Positions 23,376 through 32,476 of a stretch of DNA of 64,000 bases are shown piece after piece. Below the pieces are notes generated by a model, which was not told the origin of the DNA, did not search any database, and worked only from the letters and a program-made list of their open reading frames with translations. The translations under genes were made by a program, and so were the position numbers. Each line of letters begins with the position of its first letter. Positions within the stretch are counted from its first letter, which is position 1. This DNA is from a virus: positions 1-64,000 of the IMG/VR virus record IMGVR_UViG_3300022188_000008, one strand, 5' to 3'.

Positions 23376-24188
23376 CTATTTATTTAGTCTTGCTTTCAGG
23401 TAATCAATATGAAAAGAATAGGCGTGGAGAGACTTAGAAGAATAAGCTATTGAACCAGGCTGCACGTCATCAAGAAATGAAGCAATATATTGGTTCAATA
23501 AAGCTATACCGCCTATATTAGTAGGCCATCCTCCTACAGCATCCCAAGATCTGAAAGTTACGTCTGTTTGCAGATAATAATGGTTATCTTCTGCTTTAAT
23601 TATTTTAAAACCAATTCCTCTCAGGCATGGAGAAGTTAATCTTGAGGTTTCATCATCATAAGGTACTTCATAGCCTAGATTCAATTCTGAATAACCAATA
23701 TTGATATAGCAATGTTCATTACCATATCCATGTTTCTTGAAATGGTCTATAACCCATTCTACCATGTTTGGTATGGAAATAGCTTTGTTTAACAAAGTAT
23801 TTTCTATATCTCCATTAGGATAGTAAGACCTTGTTTCTTTTGTTTCGGGAGGCATTTGGATATTTCCACCTACTAGAAAAGTCCCATATTTATAATGTTC
23901 ATTCTTTTCTAATTCCCCTTTCATTAGGTAATTGAGGAAATATTCCTGTATTTCCTGCTCAGTGGTGGGTGCAGGTATTCCTAGATGAGGAGACACATAA
24001 GGGCATACAGGATTATGGGGATTCTGAATATACCCTGCTACATAGTCTAATGAATATCTCTCAGCTCCTTTATATGATCCAGCAGTTATTGTGTATTTTC
24101 TGCCCTTGGTATAGATTGCATAAAGTAAATCAAACCACGCATCATCTACAGAATAATTGGATAGGAATACAGGTTTAAATTTTCTCAT
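23376..24188 (-). CDS. thymidylate synthase-family pyrimidine methylase/hydroxymethylase
   Basis: A 270-residue ThyA-family enzyme: catalytic C188 in TSPCLRG, R213-S-x-D216 with the following GGWPTNIGG, and a C-terminal SLHAYSFHI where the nucleotide-binding His/Tyr lie. N224 corresponds to the Asn that favours dUMP over dCMP in this family. It may make dTMP or 5-hydroxymethyl-dUMP; sequence alone does not decide. With the dCMP deaminase (436-981) it completes a phage route to thymidylate-type nucleotides. Confidence 0.85.
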   Translation of the reverse strand: MRKFKPVFLSNYSVDDAWFDLLYAIYTKGRKYTITAGSYKGAERYSLDYVAGYIQNPHNPVCPYVSPHLGIPAPTTEQEIQEYFLNYLMKGELEKNEHYKYGTFLVGGNIQMPPETKETRSYYPNGDIENTLLNKAISIPNMVEWVIDHFKKHGYGNEHCYINIGYSELNLGYEVPYDDETSRLTSPCLRGIGFKIIKAEDNHYYLQTDVTFRSWDAVGGWPTNIGGIALLNQYIASFLDDVQPGSIAYSSKSLHAYSFHIDYLKARLNK

Positions 24189-24201
24189 CTTTTTCCTCCT
24201 G

Positions 24202-25479
24202 TTAAATATTAGTAGGGTTTATGTGAGGTATTTTATATTGTTTCATTAATGTTGTTACTACTTTATAATTAGTGTTTCTCAAGCCTTTAAGTTTTATATG
24301 TGGGATTAGATTCTTTTCTATCTCTTTTCTAGCTTTTCTATTAATGGCATGTATTTTGGTTTTAGATGTAGTTCTTTCTAAAAGGAAGAATACTTTTTCT
24401 TTTATATAATGATTGTATTTCTTTAATATGTTTCCTGTTTTTTGTTGGGATACTTTATCATAGATATAAGAGTTTACGCTTAATACTTCTTTGATAGAGT
24501 TGCAATCATATATATAAGCTATCTTGGATAAGAAGGGTTCTAATGAGGTTTTTCCTTTGAAGAGGATTTGATTCATGGCTAGGGTAAAGGCTTTCATAAG
24601 AAGTATGCAATATGAATAACTATATTTAACATCTATTGCTGTTCCAAACTTTCTAAGAGGAACAGTGACAGGTTTAAAGCCTAAGAAATAGACTATATCA
24701 TCAATTACGCTTTGTCTTCTGACGTATTTGTTAACATCTTTTTTATTTATCTTATCTCTGCATTCTTCCCATAAATCTAATAATACCTTTAAGGTATTAT
24801 CATTAGCATATTCAGGAGTATATTCATAATCTTGTATATAAATCTTCTTTAACTCTTCTTTATGGTTATGCAATAGAATACTGAATAATACTGCTTCTAC
24901 TATTGTGATGATTCTTCTTGTTACAGGTATTTCATTATGGGCTTTTTTTATGTGCATTAATAATGTTACTGTTTCCCATTCAAAATTCCCTTTTATAGGC
25001 TTAGTAGGTATATTGGTGAGGGTAGTTATTTTATTGCCTAAGAATGTTTCCTCGAATGCTGTATGTGCTAGGATTCTTATATTAGAATTATTCTTGATGA
25101 ATTTATTTCTTGCTATTAAATTGATTGTGCTTTCTTTTAGAAGTACTAGAGGCTTGATGTTTTTATCTAAAATTAGTCTCTCTGTTTTTGTTATTCCAAG
25201 ATTTCTCCTGGTTATTTGATTTCTTATCATGTCCAGATATTTATTTCCCAGGAGAACATTTATAGATGGTACAAAATTCCTCGATTTTTTGTGTACTTTA
25301 ATGATGTTATCTAGTGCCTTTTCAGCTAGGATAGTGGCTTCAATCTTGTGGTTCTCAGCTATTGTTTCTATTTTTGAACACCAGTTAGAGATAACTCCAT
25401 TAATATTCTTTCCAAAAGGTTTTCTATTGTATTCTGAGAGAAACTTCTCCATTAGTAAGCTATTGACGTAATTTTCCAT
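24202..25479 (-). CDS. hypothetical protein, helical
   Basis: A 425-residue basic, largely helical protein with a good ribosome site (TAGGGGG). Residues 55-95 (IIKVHKKSRNFVPSINVLLGNKYLDMIRNQ) faintly recall a sigma-factor region 2 helix, but no -10-recognition motif is convincing. Function unknown; it lies between nucleotide metabolism and small acidic genes. Confidence 0.75.
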   Translation of the reverse strand: MENYVNSLLMEKFLSEYNRKPFGKNINGVISNWCSKIETIAENHKIEATILAEKALDNIIKVHKKSRNFVPSINVLLGNKYLDMIRNQITRRNLGITKTERLILDKNIKPLVLLKESTINLIARNKFIKNNSNIRILAHTAFEETFLGNKITTLTNIPTKPIKGNFEWETVTLLMHIKKAHNEIPVTRRIITIVEAVLFSILLHNHKEELKKIYIQDYEYTPEYANDNTLKVLLDLWEECRDKINKKDVNKYVRRQSVIDDIVYFLGFKPVTVPLRKFGTAIDVKYSYSYCILLMKAFTLAMNQILFKGKTSLEPFLSKIAYIYDCNSIKEVLSVNSYIYDKVSQQKTGNILKKYNHYIKEKVFFLLERTTSKTKIHAINRKARKEIEKNLIPHIKLKGLRNTNYKVVTTLMKQYKIPHINPTNI

Positions 25480-25500
25480 GTTAACCCCCTAGAATGGTGA

Positions 25501-25926
25501 TTATGCTTTGCTAATTAACTTAGCTACTTTTTTATCCATTTCTTTTTTCTTGATGCCCTTTCCTCCAAGGTAGGCTTTTTTTGCAAGGAAAATCTTAGTT
25601 TCCTCGAGGGCATCAATTATTTGGAGAGTCTCTTTATCTATCCCGCCTAGTTTTAGAATCTTATTTTTAACAGCTAATGTTGAAAGTATTCTTCTTAAAA
25701 AGAATGAAATCAATGTCTCTATGGTACAAAGGAATGATTTAGAGAGGGTTTGAAGGATTTCTAAATGTTCTTCTTCAATAATTAGTGTTGCATAAAGTTT
25801 TACAAAAGATTCATGTTTATCAGGCGGGATTAAATAAGAGCATGTTTTAAATGCTTTAGACCTATTTTCTAACTCATTTAAAACATGCTCTGTTATTTGT
25901 TCAATTAGTATCTTTTTAGCATCCAT
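25501..25926 (-). CDS. hypothetical protein
   Basis: A 141-residue helical protein with a Lys-rich C-terminus (GGKGIKKKEMDKKVAKLISKA). Its ribosome site is weak and a terminator-like hairpin lies just upstream, so expression may depend on readthrough. Unknown. Confidence 0.7.
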   Translation of the reverse strand: MDAKKILIEQITEHVLNELENRSKAFKTCSYLIPPDKHESFVKLYATLIIEEEHLEILQTLSKSFLCTIETLISFFLRRILSTLAVKNKILKLGGIDKETLQIIDALEETKIFLAKKAYLGGKGIKKKEMDKKVAKLISKA

Positions 25927-25945
25927 TGACCCATAACAAACTTAA

Positions 25946-25972
25946 AGACCCCCAGCATATAGCTGAGGGTCT
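25946..25972 (-). terminator. intrinsic terminator-like hairpin
   Basis: An 11-bp stem (AGACCCTCAGC/GCTGGGGGTCT, one G-U) with TATAT loop and a TTTAAGTTT tail on the minus strand, after the acidic Cys-motif gene. Confidence 0.65.
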
Positions 25973-25984
25973 GGAAAGAGGGGG

Positions 25985-26542
25985 TTAGACCATAGAGACA
26001 ATTTTAGTTGCTTCTGCTGTGGTTACTAAATCTACCAGCTTATCCAAGAAATTATCCATAATCATATCTTTCTTGAGATTAGGGTTAGTATTTGCAAGTT
26101 CAACAAGGAATTTCACCTTGATTACCATGATGTCTTCCCGTTCCTTAATTAAGGAACGAATCTTATCCTCAAGATTACCATATTCAGGTTCTTTTTTCAA
26201 TTCTTCTTTTGGTTCTTCTTTTACAGGAATTGTCTTTGGTTTTGGTTCTGTTTTTGGCTTTGGCTTGGATTTAACCTTAGCCTTCTCTTTTGGTTTGGTT
26301 TTTGGCTTTGGTTTCGGTTTTGGTTCAGGTTCAGGTTCTGCCTCAGTTCCACTTTCATCGAAGTCTTCAAATTCTTCCTCCATGAGAGTTTCCTCACCCC
26401 AAAGCTCTTCTGCTTCTTCTGTTACCTGTTCTTGCTCTGCCCCCTCTTTTGGGGTGAAATCTGTGCAATCAAAGTTCTCTGGTACATCGTTCTCATCTGC
26501 CATACAATCATCAAATAATGCACAGTCTTTACAATAAGGCAT
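25985..26542 (-). CDS. Cys-motif protein with a charged proline-rich linker
   Basis: A 185-residue protein. The N-terminus (residues 3-29) has the pattern CxxCxxxxxCxADENDxPxxxxCxDF, also found at the C-terminus of the neighbouring phosphatase. The middle (about 70-125) is an extended run of alternating EP/KP pairs, likely disordered. The C-terminus is a helical domain. Possibly a metal-binding scaffold or adaptor; function unknown. Confidence 0.78.
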   Translation of the reverse strand: MPYCKDCALFDDCMADENDVPENFDCTDFTPKEGAEQEQVTEEAEELWGEETLMEEEFEDFDESGTEAEPEPEPKPKPKPKTKPKEKAKVKSKPKPKTEPKPKTIPVKEEPKEELKKEPEYGNLEDKIRSLIKEREDIMVIKVKFLVELANTNPNLKKDMIMDNFLDKLVDLVTTAEATKIVSMV

Positions 26543-26572
26543 AATTAATCCTCCTTTAAAGTATTTTGTTAA

Positions 26573-27067
26573 TTATTGAAGTGTGATAGCTGTTTCTTTG
26601 TTTTTCTCTTGGGCTTCTATATATGTTCCCTCATAAAGGGATAGAATCCTCATGAGAATAATTGCAAGTTCATCTACCTTGGCATCAAATTTAGTATAGT
26701 GTACATCTTCTTCTTTATCTTTTATCTGAAAATGTACTATCCCCCCCATTCTTGCATTGGCTTGGGCAATTTTGTCATTATCAATATAGATGCCCTTTAG
26801 GATAAACTTGGCTTCCTGAGAATCATTGAAATCAAATATTACGTTGTTTGTTAATACTGTTATTATTGCGCCATCAAATTCTATTAGGCTCTCTTTAATT
26901 TCTTGTACTTCTTTGATGATTTCTGTAAATTTTGTTCTTTCCTCACCATTAAGTTGTTTTGTGTCTACAATAAATGCAACTGTTTTATCGTCAATTTTTT
27001 CCAATCTTCCTTTAACATATGGAGTACCACTCCCGTAGAAACTTGTTGAAATGATTGATTCAAACAT
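26573..27067 (-). CDS. hypothetical protein
   Basis: A 164-residue alpha/beta protein with strong AAAGGAGG and a consensus promoter upstream. Beta-strand stretches (KTVAFIVDTKQL, GAIITVLTNNVIF) alternate with acidic helices. No recognised family. Confidence 0.78.
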   Translation of the reverse strand: MFESIISTSFYGSGTPYVKGRLEKIDDKTVAFIVDTKQLNGEERTKFTEIIKEVQEIKESLIEFDGAIITVLTNNVIFDFNDSQEAKFILKGIYIDNDKIAQANARMGGIVHFQIKDKEEDVHYTKFDAKVDELAIILMRILSLYEGTYIEAQEKNKETAITLQ

Positions 27068-27097
27068 ATTTTCCTCCTTTAGAATTTAGTGATTAAT

Positions 27098-27126
27098 ACT
27101 ATACTATAAATTTATTTATTTGTCAA
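27098..27126 (-). promoter_or_regulatory. sigma-70/sigma-A promoter
   Basis: TTGACA, 17-bp spacer ending in TAG, TATAGT; drives the 164-residue gene and overlaps the 3' end of the phosphatase gene. Confidence 0.75.
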
Positions 27127-27931
27127 TATCCTGTTGTTCTTCCACCTCCCTTCCATCTGCCCATTCAAAATCTATGCATCCCCATCTTTGAGGGGTATCA
27201 TCCTCATCTGCTTGGCATTGAGGAAACCATTTACACATGCTACACGTTGCCCCTGAAGGTATCTCTACAAACTCTTCTTCATCTTCTTCAGGCTCAAAAA
27301 TATCTTCATATGTTTCAGTTTTCTGAGTATAATAATCGGTATAGTTTCTAAATGTTTTTGAGTTTAAAGTGAGAAATTTCTTTATAGTCTTTTTATCTAA
27401 TTCTTTCCAGTATTTTAATTCTTGTCCTATGGTAAGGATATATTCAAGCTGACTTCGTGTTTCTACAGCTTTTTTACAATATATTTCTCTTAAATGTTTA
27501 ATTGCTTCTATTGGGTTTCTTGGTAATTCTTCTAATAAGATACCAATAATAGCTAGAACTGTTCCTGTTCGACCATGTCCTCCTGCGCAGTGTATTGCTA
27601 CTTTAAATTCTCTTTTCTGTTTATTAACTGTTGTCAACAGTAGTTCTACTAAGCTAATCCATAATCCAGTATCATAATCAGGGGCAGACATATCTCTAAT
27701 TGGTAAATGAAGGATGCTTGTTTTTGTAGATACTAATTTTTCTAACTCTTTAAAGATGCCTGTTCCTTTTATACTGTTAAAAGAAGGCTCTGATTCTAAG
27801 AGTCTGATTACAGCATCATATTTTTCATATCTTATTTCTTCATATGCCCCTGCAAATATTGTTAAATTACCTTTTTTAAAAACAGGCTTTCTATAATCAT
27901 GACATTTTCTCTTTGATACATAATCATACAT
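27116..27931 (-). CDS. dual-specificity protein phosphatase with C-terminal Cys module
   Basis: A 271-residue cysteine phosphatase. The P-loop HCAGGHGRTG has nucleophile C115 and R121 (CX5R), and the preceding LHLPIRDMSAPDY region may supply the general acid. Residues about 225-255 carry a CxxCxxxxxCxADEDDxPxxxxCxDF module shared with the gene at 25985-26542. It lies directly downstream of a PPDK-like phosphotransferase, suggesting a reversible phosphorylation pair. The substrate is unknown. Confidence 0.88.
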   Translation of the reverse strand: MYDYVSKRKCHDYRKPVFKKGNLTIFAGAYEEIRYEKYDAVIRLLESEPSFNSIKGTGIFKELEKLVSTKTSILHLPIRDMSAPDYDTGLWISLVELLLTTVNKQKREFKVAIHCAGGHGRTGTVLAIIGILLEELPRNPIEAIKHLREIYCKKAVETRSQLEYILTIGQELKYWKELDKKTIKKFLTLNSKTFRNYTDYYTQKTETYEDIFEPEEDEEEFVEIPSGATCSMCKWFPQCQADEDDTPQRWGCIDFEWADGREVEEQQDIDK

Positions 27932-27947
27932 TTTAATCTCCTTTTTG

Positions 27948-30026
27948 TTAAAAAACTGAGCTTATTGGTAATTTATCTGGATCTATATTTATTAGAGTAT
28001 TGAGGTTTTCCCCTATGTAATATGCTACCCCAGGTACTTCTTCTTTTATATATTCTAAGAATATTGTCTCCCCTTTATTAAATTCATTATACATTTTTAA
28101 TACTTTTCCAATAGGAATAAATTTGTTAAAAAAGACTGCATTATTATGATGTAATGCTTCTATTGTGTTTAATAGTGCTAGTATTGTGTTTATGTCTGTA
28201 GGGACACCTAGTACCTTTATTAGATTCTTAGTAGCTTCGGCTATCCTGCCCCATGCTTTACCACCATAACCTGGGGAAAAGCAAGCCAAGTTTTGTTTTA
28301 GTACTTTTTCAAAAGGAGTATCCTTGGCAAAATAATATTTTTCATAGTTATCAGATAACTTTGCAGTTCCTAATATTTTGATAATAGCTTTTGAAGGCTG
28401 TTTAAAAATAAACTCGATTGTATCCATTGTATCATATAGTACTTTCTTTCTAACTCCAGAATGTAGTATTTCAATGAGGGGATCATATATATTTTGCTGT
28501 TTATTTCCTGTTTTGTTTGTTACTCCATCATACATGATATTTATATATGGATTAGAGGTGGTCTTTAGATGCTTTAAAAACCCAAACATTTCTTTTCTCT
28601 TTATTTCTAGTGCGTGTCCCTCTGCTGCTAAAGACCAATGCCTTACTTCTCCTATACACGCTAAAACACCCCATACTACAAATCTAGTTATTGCCTCATT
28701 TAATACATTTTCTAGTTCGTTTTGTGGTATTCTATTCAATATAGCTAATTTGTACTTTGTTAATTCGGTAAGTGCATCAGTGCTTGAATATACATAAAGA
28801 GCTGATATTTTATCTCTTACTAATTTAGGGGTTATTTCTGTGCTCTTAGTTGTATTTGTATCAATACTTTCTTCTTCTATGTCTAATTTACCTTTATAGA
28901 TTTTACCGTCAATTAAAGTTATTTCTTTGTTTAATATTTTAGCTATGTCTTTTTTGGGTATTTTTATATATGCTTTTCCATACCCTTTTGCCAACACTAC
29001 TCCATGACAATGTAAAGAACCTGTAGAAAATGCAATTCCTACGCAGTTATCCCTCTTAACTGCGTTTATCCATTCTAAGGAAACCCCACTTTCTATGTAT
29101 TTTATATATTTTTTCTTCTTATAATCTGATTTTGTTATTTTTCCGTAACATACTCCTTCCCCCTCGGCTTCTAATATGGGCTGTTTATCTACTATTATTG
29201 TCTTATTCTTAGAAGCTAATTCCATGATGTTAGTAGAGGGAGTCAGTTTCATATCTTTTAATAATTCTAACCAGAATTTAGCTTCTGCTGGGGTTAATTT
29301 ATAATCTCTAGCCTGAAGAAAGAATAAACTCTTTTTTGTGAAATCTATTATGATTTCAAATTCTGGTGGATGATGAAATGTACTTAAATATTCTTGGAAT
29401 ATTTTTACTATAGGGACTTGGTAGAAGGCGCTGTCCTTATGAACAATACTTTCCATAAGGTCAATTATTATCATTACTCCATCTTCTTCGGATTTGCCTG
29501 AAACGATGTCATCCCCTACTCTCTTCTTGTATCTGAAAGTTAATTCAACTCTATTGTTTTTTATTTTTGGAAACACTACTCCTACAGCAACATCATTTTT
29601 TGGCAATACTGTTGCCATACATTGAATGATTGCTGCTGTTCCTTTCAAATCCTTTCTTACATCTTCAGGAACTCCTAGGAAAGATTCAAATACTTTTTTT
29701 ACTTCAGAATGTACATTATTACGCTTTACAAATAGAATAGTATCCATTAATCCAGGAAGGGATTTTGCAGCTCCTGACCTTACAGAGTATTTCCTACGTG
29801 GAAGAGTATTAAGATAGGATTCTATAGATTCTCTATGTAATTCCTTTTTTATAAGGTATTTTTCACATTCATGAATTGGAATGATTCTAAAGGGAGGTAC
29901 AGCTACTGGGTATTGTGTGTCAAGTTTGGATATTTTATTAGCCAACCATAAAAGGTAGAATCCTTTTCCGCCATAGAGTTCTTTAATATCTTTTACGGTA
30001 AAAGGTACTTGTTTAATATCAATCAT
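27948..30026 (-). CDS. PPDK/PEP synthase-like phosphotransferase with an unrecognised C-terminal half
   Basis: A 692-residue protein. The N-terminal ATP-grasp part matches pyruvate phosphate dikinase: YGGKGFYLLWLAN (18-30), SVRSGAAKSLPGLMDT (81-96, R83), and FFLQARD (235-241). The swivelling phosphohistidine domain follows (GEGVCYGKITKSD; GSLHCHGVVLAKGYGKAY), with H341 aligned to the catalytic His of TSHA. Residues about 390-692 do not resemble the PEP-binding TIM barrel. The enzyme would form a phosphohistidine from ATP but transfer it to an unknown acceptor, as rifampicin phosphotransferase does. Confidence 0.82.
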   Translation of the reverse strand: MIDIKQVPFTVKDIKELYGGKGFYLLWLANKISKLDTQYPVAVPPFRIIPIHECEKYLIKKELHRESIESYLNTLPRRKYSVRSGAAKSLPGLMDTILFVKRNNVHSEVKKVFESFLGVPEDVRKDLKGTAAIIQCMATVLPKNDVAVGVVFPKIKNNRVELTFRYKKRVGDDIVSGKSEEDGVMIIIDLMESIVHKDSAFYQVPIVKIFQEYLSTFHHPPEFEIIIDFTKKSLFFLQARDYKLTPAEAKFWLELLKDMKLTPSTNIMELASKNKTIIVDKQPILEAEGEGVCYGKITKSDYKKKKYIKYIESGVSLEWINAVKRDNCVGIAFSTGSLHCHGVVLAKGYGKAYIKIPKKDIAKILNKEITLIDGKIYKGKLDIEEESIDTNTTKSTEITPKLVRDKISALYVYSSTDALTELTKYKLAILNRIPQNELENVLNEAITRFVVWGVLACIGEVRHWSLAAEGHALEIKRKEMFGFLKHLKTTSNPYINIMYDGVTNKTGNKQQNIYDPLIEILHSGVRKKVLYDTMDTIEFIFKQPSKAIIKILGTAKLSDNYEKYYFAKDTPFEKVLKQNLACFSPGYGGKAWGRIAEATKNLIKVLGVPTDINTILALLNTIEALHHNNAVFFNKFIPIGKVLKMYNEFNKGETIFLEYIKEEVPGVAYYIGENLNTLINIDPDKLPISSVF

Positions 30027-30054
30027 TGTCTAACCCCCTAGTTAATTTTTCTAC

Positions 30055-30083
30055 ATAATACTACAAAATGTATATTTTGTCAA
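30055..30083 (-). promoter_or_regulatory. sigma-70/sigma-A promoter
   Basis: TTGACA, 17-bp spacer ending in TAG, TATTAT; drives the PPDK-like and phosphatase genes. Confidence 0.8.
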
Positions 30084-31765
30084 CGTTTAATAGTTTCAAC
30101 GATAGAATCTATTAATTGCTCTTTATTTTTTAGAGTCCCGAACAATATTTTTTCATCTATTGTGTCTTTTGTGTATACGTAGAAAATAAAGCATTTTTTC
30201 TCCTGAACTAATCTTATTACTCTATAAGCTGCTTGTTCATTAACTTTAGGTGAATAATCAGCTTCTGCAAATATCACAATATTGGCATTTTTGAAATCTA
30301 ATCCTAATCCCCCTGTTCTTAATTGTGCTATAATAGCATTTAATTCTCCTTTTTTAAATGCTGTTTCGTTTTCCTTTTTGACTTGGGAACTCTGCTCACC
30401 ATAAATTATACCTGTTTTTATGCCCATTTTTTCTAATTCTTCTTTTAATAGAAATCCCGTCTGAACAAAGTTGACTGCAACAACTACGTTATTTCCCTCA
30501 GCTACTGCTCTTTTTGTCAATGTACAAACATATTCTATTTTATTTGATTTCTCAGGCAATCTTACTACTTTTGATAATACTTTACCTTTTTCATCTTTTT
30601 TATTCAAGATTATGAAACCTGATGTAACTTGTCTTAATTTTCCAAGAATAGGAAGCCCTTTTGTTATATTATAACCTTTTAGCTTCTGTAGTTCATCAAC
30701 TATCCCCATTGCTGTGTCGTTATAGATTTCTCTATGTTTTGGATTCAACGATACAGGACAGTATTTTATAACCTTATTTCCCTTATATTCAGGGACTTCT
30801 TCGTGCTTAAACCTTATAGCCTGAGAATAGATTATTTTTTTGAAATAGCTTGATTTCTCAGGCATAAACCTCCAATTTATTGAATGTCTTGGCTTATAGA
30901 AGAAGTTCTTTCTGAACATGTAATAGGATAAATTAAAAGCATAAGGATTTATTATATAGTATTGACTCCATACTTCGTCAGGGTTGTTCATTAGTGGTGT
31001 CCCTGTAAGAACTAATTTAAATCGAACTTTATCAGCTAAGTATAACATTGCTTTTGTACGTTTAGCTCTGTAATTTTTTACTAATGTAGATTCATCCAGA
31101 ATTAGCATATCCACTGAATTCAATCTATCTAGTATCTTCAATATTTTTTCATAATTAACTATTACTACATTAGCAGTAATTGTGTTTAAATCCTTTTTTC
31201 TTATCTGAGATAGGTCATAAATAGGCAGTATTTTATTCTTTAATTCAGGGAAAAATTTCTCTATTTCTTTCTTCCACTGAGGGATTAATGTCTTAGGGGT
31301 TATTATCCATGTTCTTCTAACTCCTGAATGAAACATTCTGAATTTCATAACATTTATAGCGCAATATGTTTTTCCTAATCCCATTTTTATGAATAACCCT
31401 GCTGATGGGAAGATAGTTCCGAAATAAATTGTCAATATTTGATGCCTGTAATAATCTCCTAGTAATTCTATTTTAGATTCGAGCTTTTCTTTTAATTCTA
31501 ATACTTTATCTTCATCATGTATTAAGTTCTTTATAGCAGTTCCCCACATTTTTTGCTTTATAGAAGCAAGGTATTTCTCTTCTTTTGCTTGTAGTTCTTT
31601 AAATCTTGGTTCTCTGGGGAACTGCTCTCCGAGGTCAAAAAGATTTTGAGGTGTAAGGGGGATCTTATAGACCCCCTTTTCTATCACCTTAAAATTGATA
31701 TTCTTTATTCTTCTATCAGTTTTTACCCAAATCCAGTGTTTATTTCTTTTCAATATTTTTATCAT
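30080..31765 (-). CDS. SNF2/SF2 DNA helicase-translocase
   Basis: A 561-residue superfamily 2 ATPase: motif I KMGLGKTY (127-134), motif II LILDEST, motif III LTGTPLMN, and C-terminal motifs V-VI (RTGGLGLDFKNA; YRVIRLVQEK). The Q-type ends and overall pattern fit SNF2-like remodelers such as T4 UvsW-type branch migration enzymes. It probably helps recombination or dissociates protein-DNA and R-loop structures. Confidence 0.9.
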   Translation of the reverse strand: MIKILKRNKHWIWVKTDRRIKNINFKVIEKGVYKIPLTPQNLFDLGEQFPREPRFKELQAKEEKYLASIKQKMWGTAIKNLIHDEDKVLELKEKLESKIELLGDYYRHQILTIYFGTIFPSAGLFIKMGLGKTYCAINVMKFRMFHSGVRRTWIITPKTLIPQWKKEIEKFFPELKNKILPIYDLSQIRKKDLNTITANVVIVNYEKILKILDRLNSVDMLILDESTLVKNYRAKRTKAMLYLADKVRFKLVLTGTPLMNNPDEVWSQYYIINPYAFNLSYYMFRKNFFYKPRHSINWRFMPEKSSYFKKIIYSQAIRFKHEEVPEYKGNKVIKYCPVSLNPKHREIYNDTAMGIVDELQKLKGYNITKGLPILGKLRQVTSGFIILNKKDEKGKVLSKVVRLPEKSNKIEYVCTLTKRAVAEGNNVVVAVNFVQTGFLLKEELEKMGIKTGIIYGEQSSQVKKENETAFKKGELNAIIAQLRTGGLGLDFKNANIVIFAEADYSPKVNEQAAYRVIRLVQEKKCFIFYVYTKDTIDEKILFGTLKNKEQLIDSIVETIKR

Positions 31766-31768
31766 GAT

Positions 31769-32125
31769 TTATTTCTTATTTTTCTTCCTCATGGTGATTC
31801 TTTTGCTCTCTTTTATATCACATTGAGCTTCGATGCCCGCCATAGTTTTCTTATCTAATAGCTTGGAGAGGGCAGTTTTATTAATGGACACTACTTTTAA
31901 GAATTTAGGCACGCTTTTTATTGCTTTCCAAACAATTGCGGGATTAAAGACTATCGTATGTACAGTTATGATTTCGATAGGATAATCCTTTTTATTGATA
32001 TATTTTTCATATTTGAGTAATTCCTCTTTATACTGCTTTTCATATTTAGCGTATTGCTCTTTTAATTTTTTTACCCTGAGGTATTCCCCTACCAGTTTGT
32101 CTACTTTTTTCTTTGAAATAGCCAT
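31769..32125 (-). CDS. hypothetical coiled-coil protein
   Basis: 118 residues from the ATG at 32125, which overlaps the previous stop (TAATG) and has AAGGAGG upstream. The N-terminal half is a basic coiled coil rich in K, E and Y; the C-terminal half is alpha/beta. Function unknown. Confidence 0.75.
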   Translation of the reverse strand: MAISKKKVDKLVGEYLRVKKLKEQYAKYEKQYKEELLKYEKYINKKDYPIEIITVHTIVFNPAIVWKAIKSVPKFLKVVSINKTALSKLLDKKTMAGIEAQCDIKESKRITMRKKNKK

Positions 32126-32463
32126 TATGTCCTCCTTATAATTCTGAGACAATTAGTAGCAAAAGGATAAAAAGCTAAGTTCCCTGAGATTAATATGGTA
32201 ATTTTTCCTTCTGGATCTTTTTCTATATAGATGCTACCTCCCCCATCCATTCTAACCTCGACTTTATTTTCCTTATTGAAGTGAAAGCTTTTCATTTTTG
32301 AATATACAACAATATCGGATTTCAGACTTTCATCTTGTTCAATTAATATATCAATCATCTTTCCTTGGGTTTTTACTAATTCTTCTAAATCTTTGATATA
32401 GCATTGTATCCATTTAGGTTGTTTCTTTAACTCTTGTTTCTGCTGTTCACTTTTTATCAGCAT
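32125..32463 (-). CDS. hypothetical protein, paralog of the next upstream gene
   Basis: About 112 residues from ATG 32463 (GGAG at good spacing). It begins MLIKSEQQKQELKKQPKWIQ, nearly matching its neighbour's MLTNSQREKLKKQPKWVQ, then a helix and a beta-rich domain. A tandem duplication of unknown function. Confidence 0.75.
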   Translation of the reverse strand: MLIKSEQQKQELKKQPKWIQCYIKDLEELVKTQGKMIDILIEQDESLKSDIVVYSKMKSFHFNKENKVEVRMDGGGSIYIEKDPEGKITILISGNLAFYPFATNCLRIIRRT

Positions 32464-32476
32464 TTTCATCTCTCCT

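Noticed and set aside
24202-25479. Sigma factor assignment for the 425-residue protein
   Set aside because: Only a faint region 2-like helix; no region 4 HTH or conserved aromatic melting residues could be seen.
26019-26537. A 172-residue plus-strand ORF rich in Gly/Phe/Ser
   Set aside because: It is the mirror of the EP/KP repeat in the minus-strand gene and has no ribosome site.
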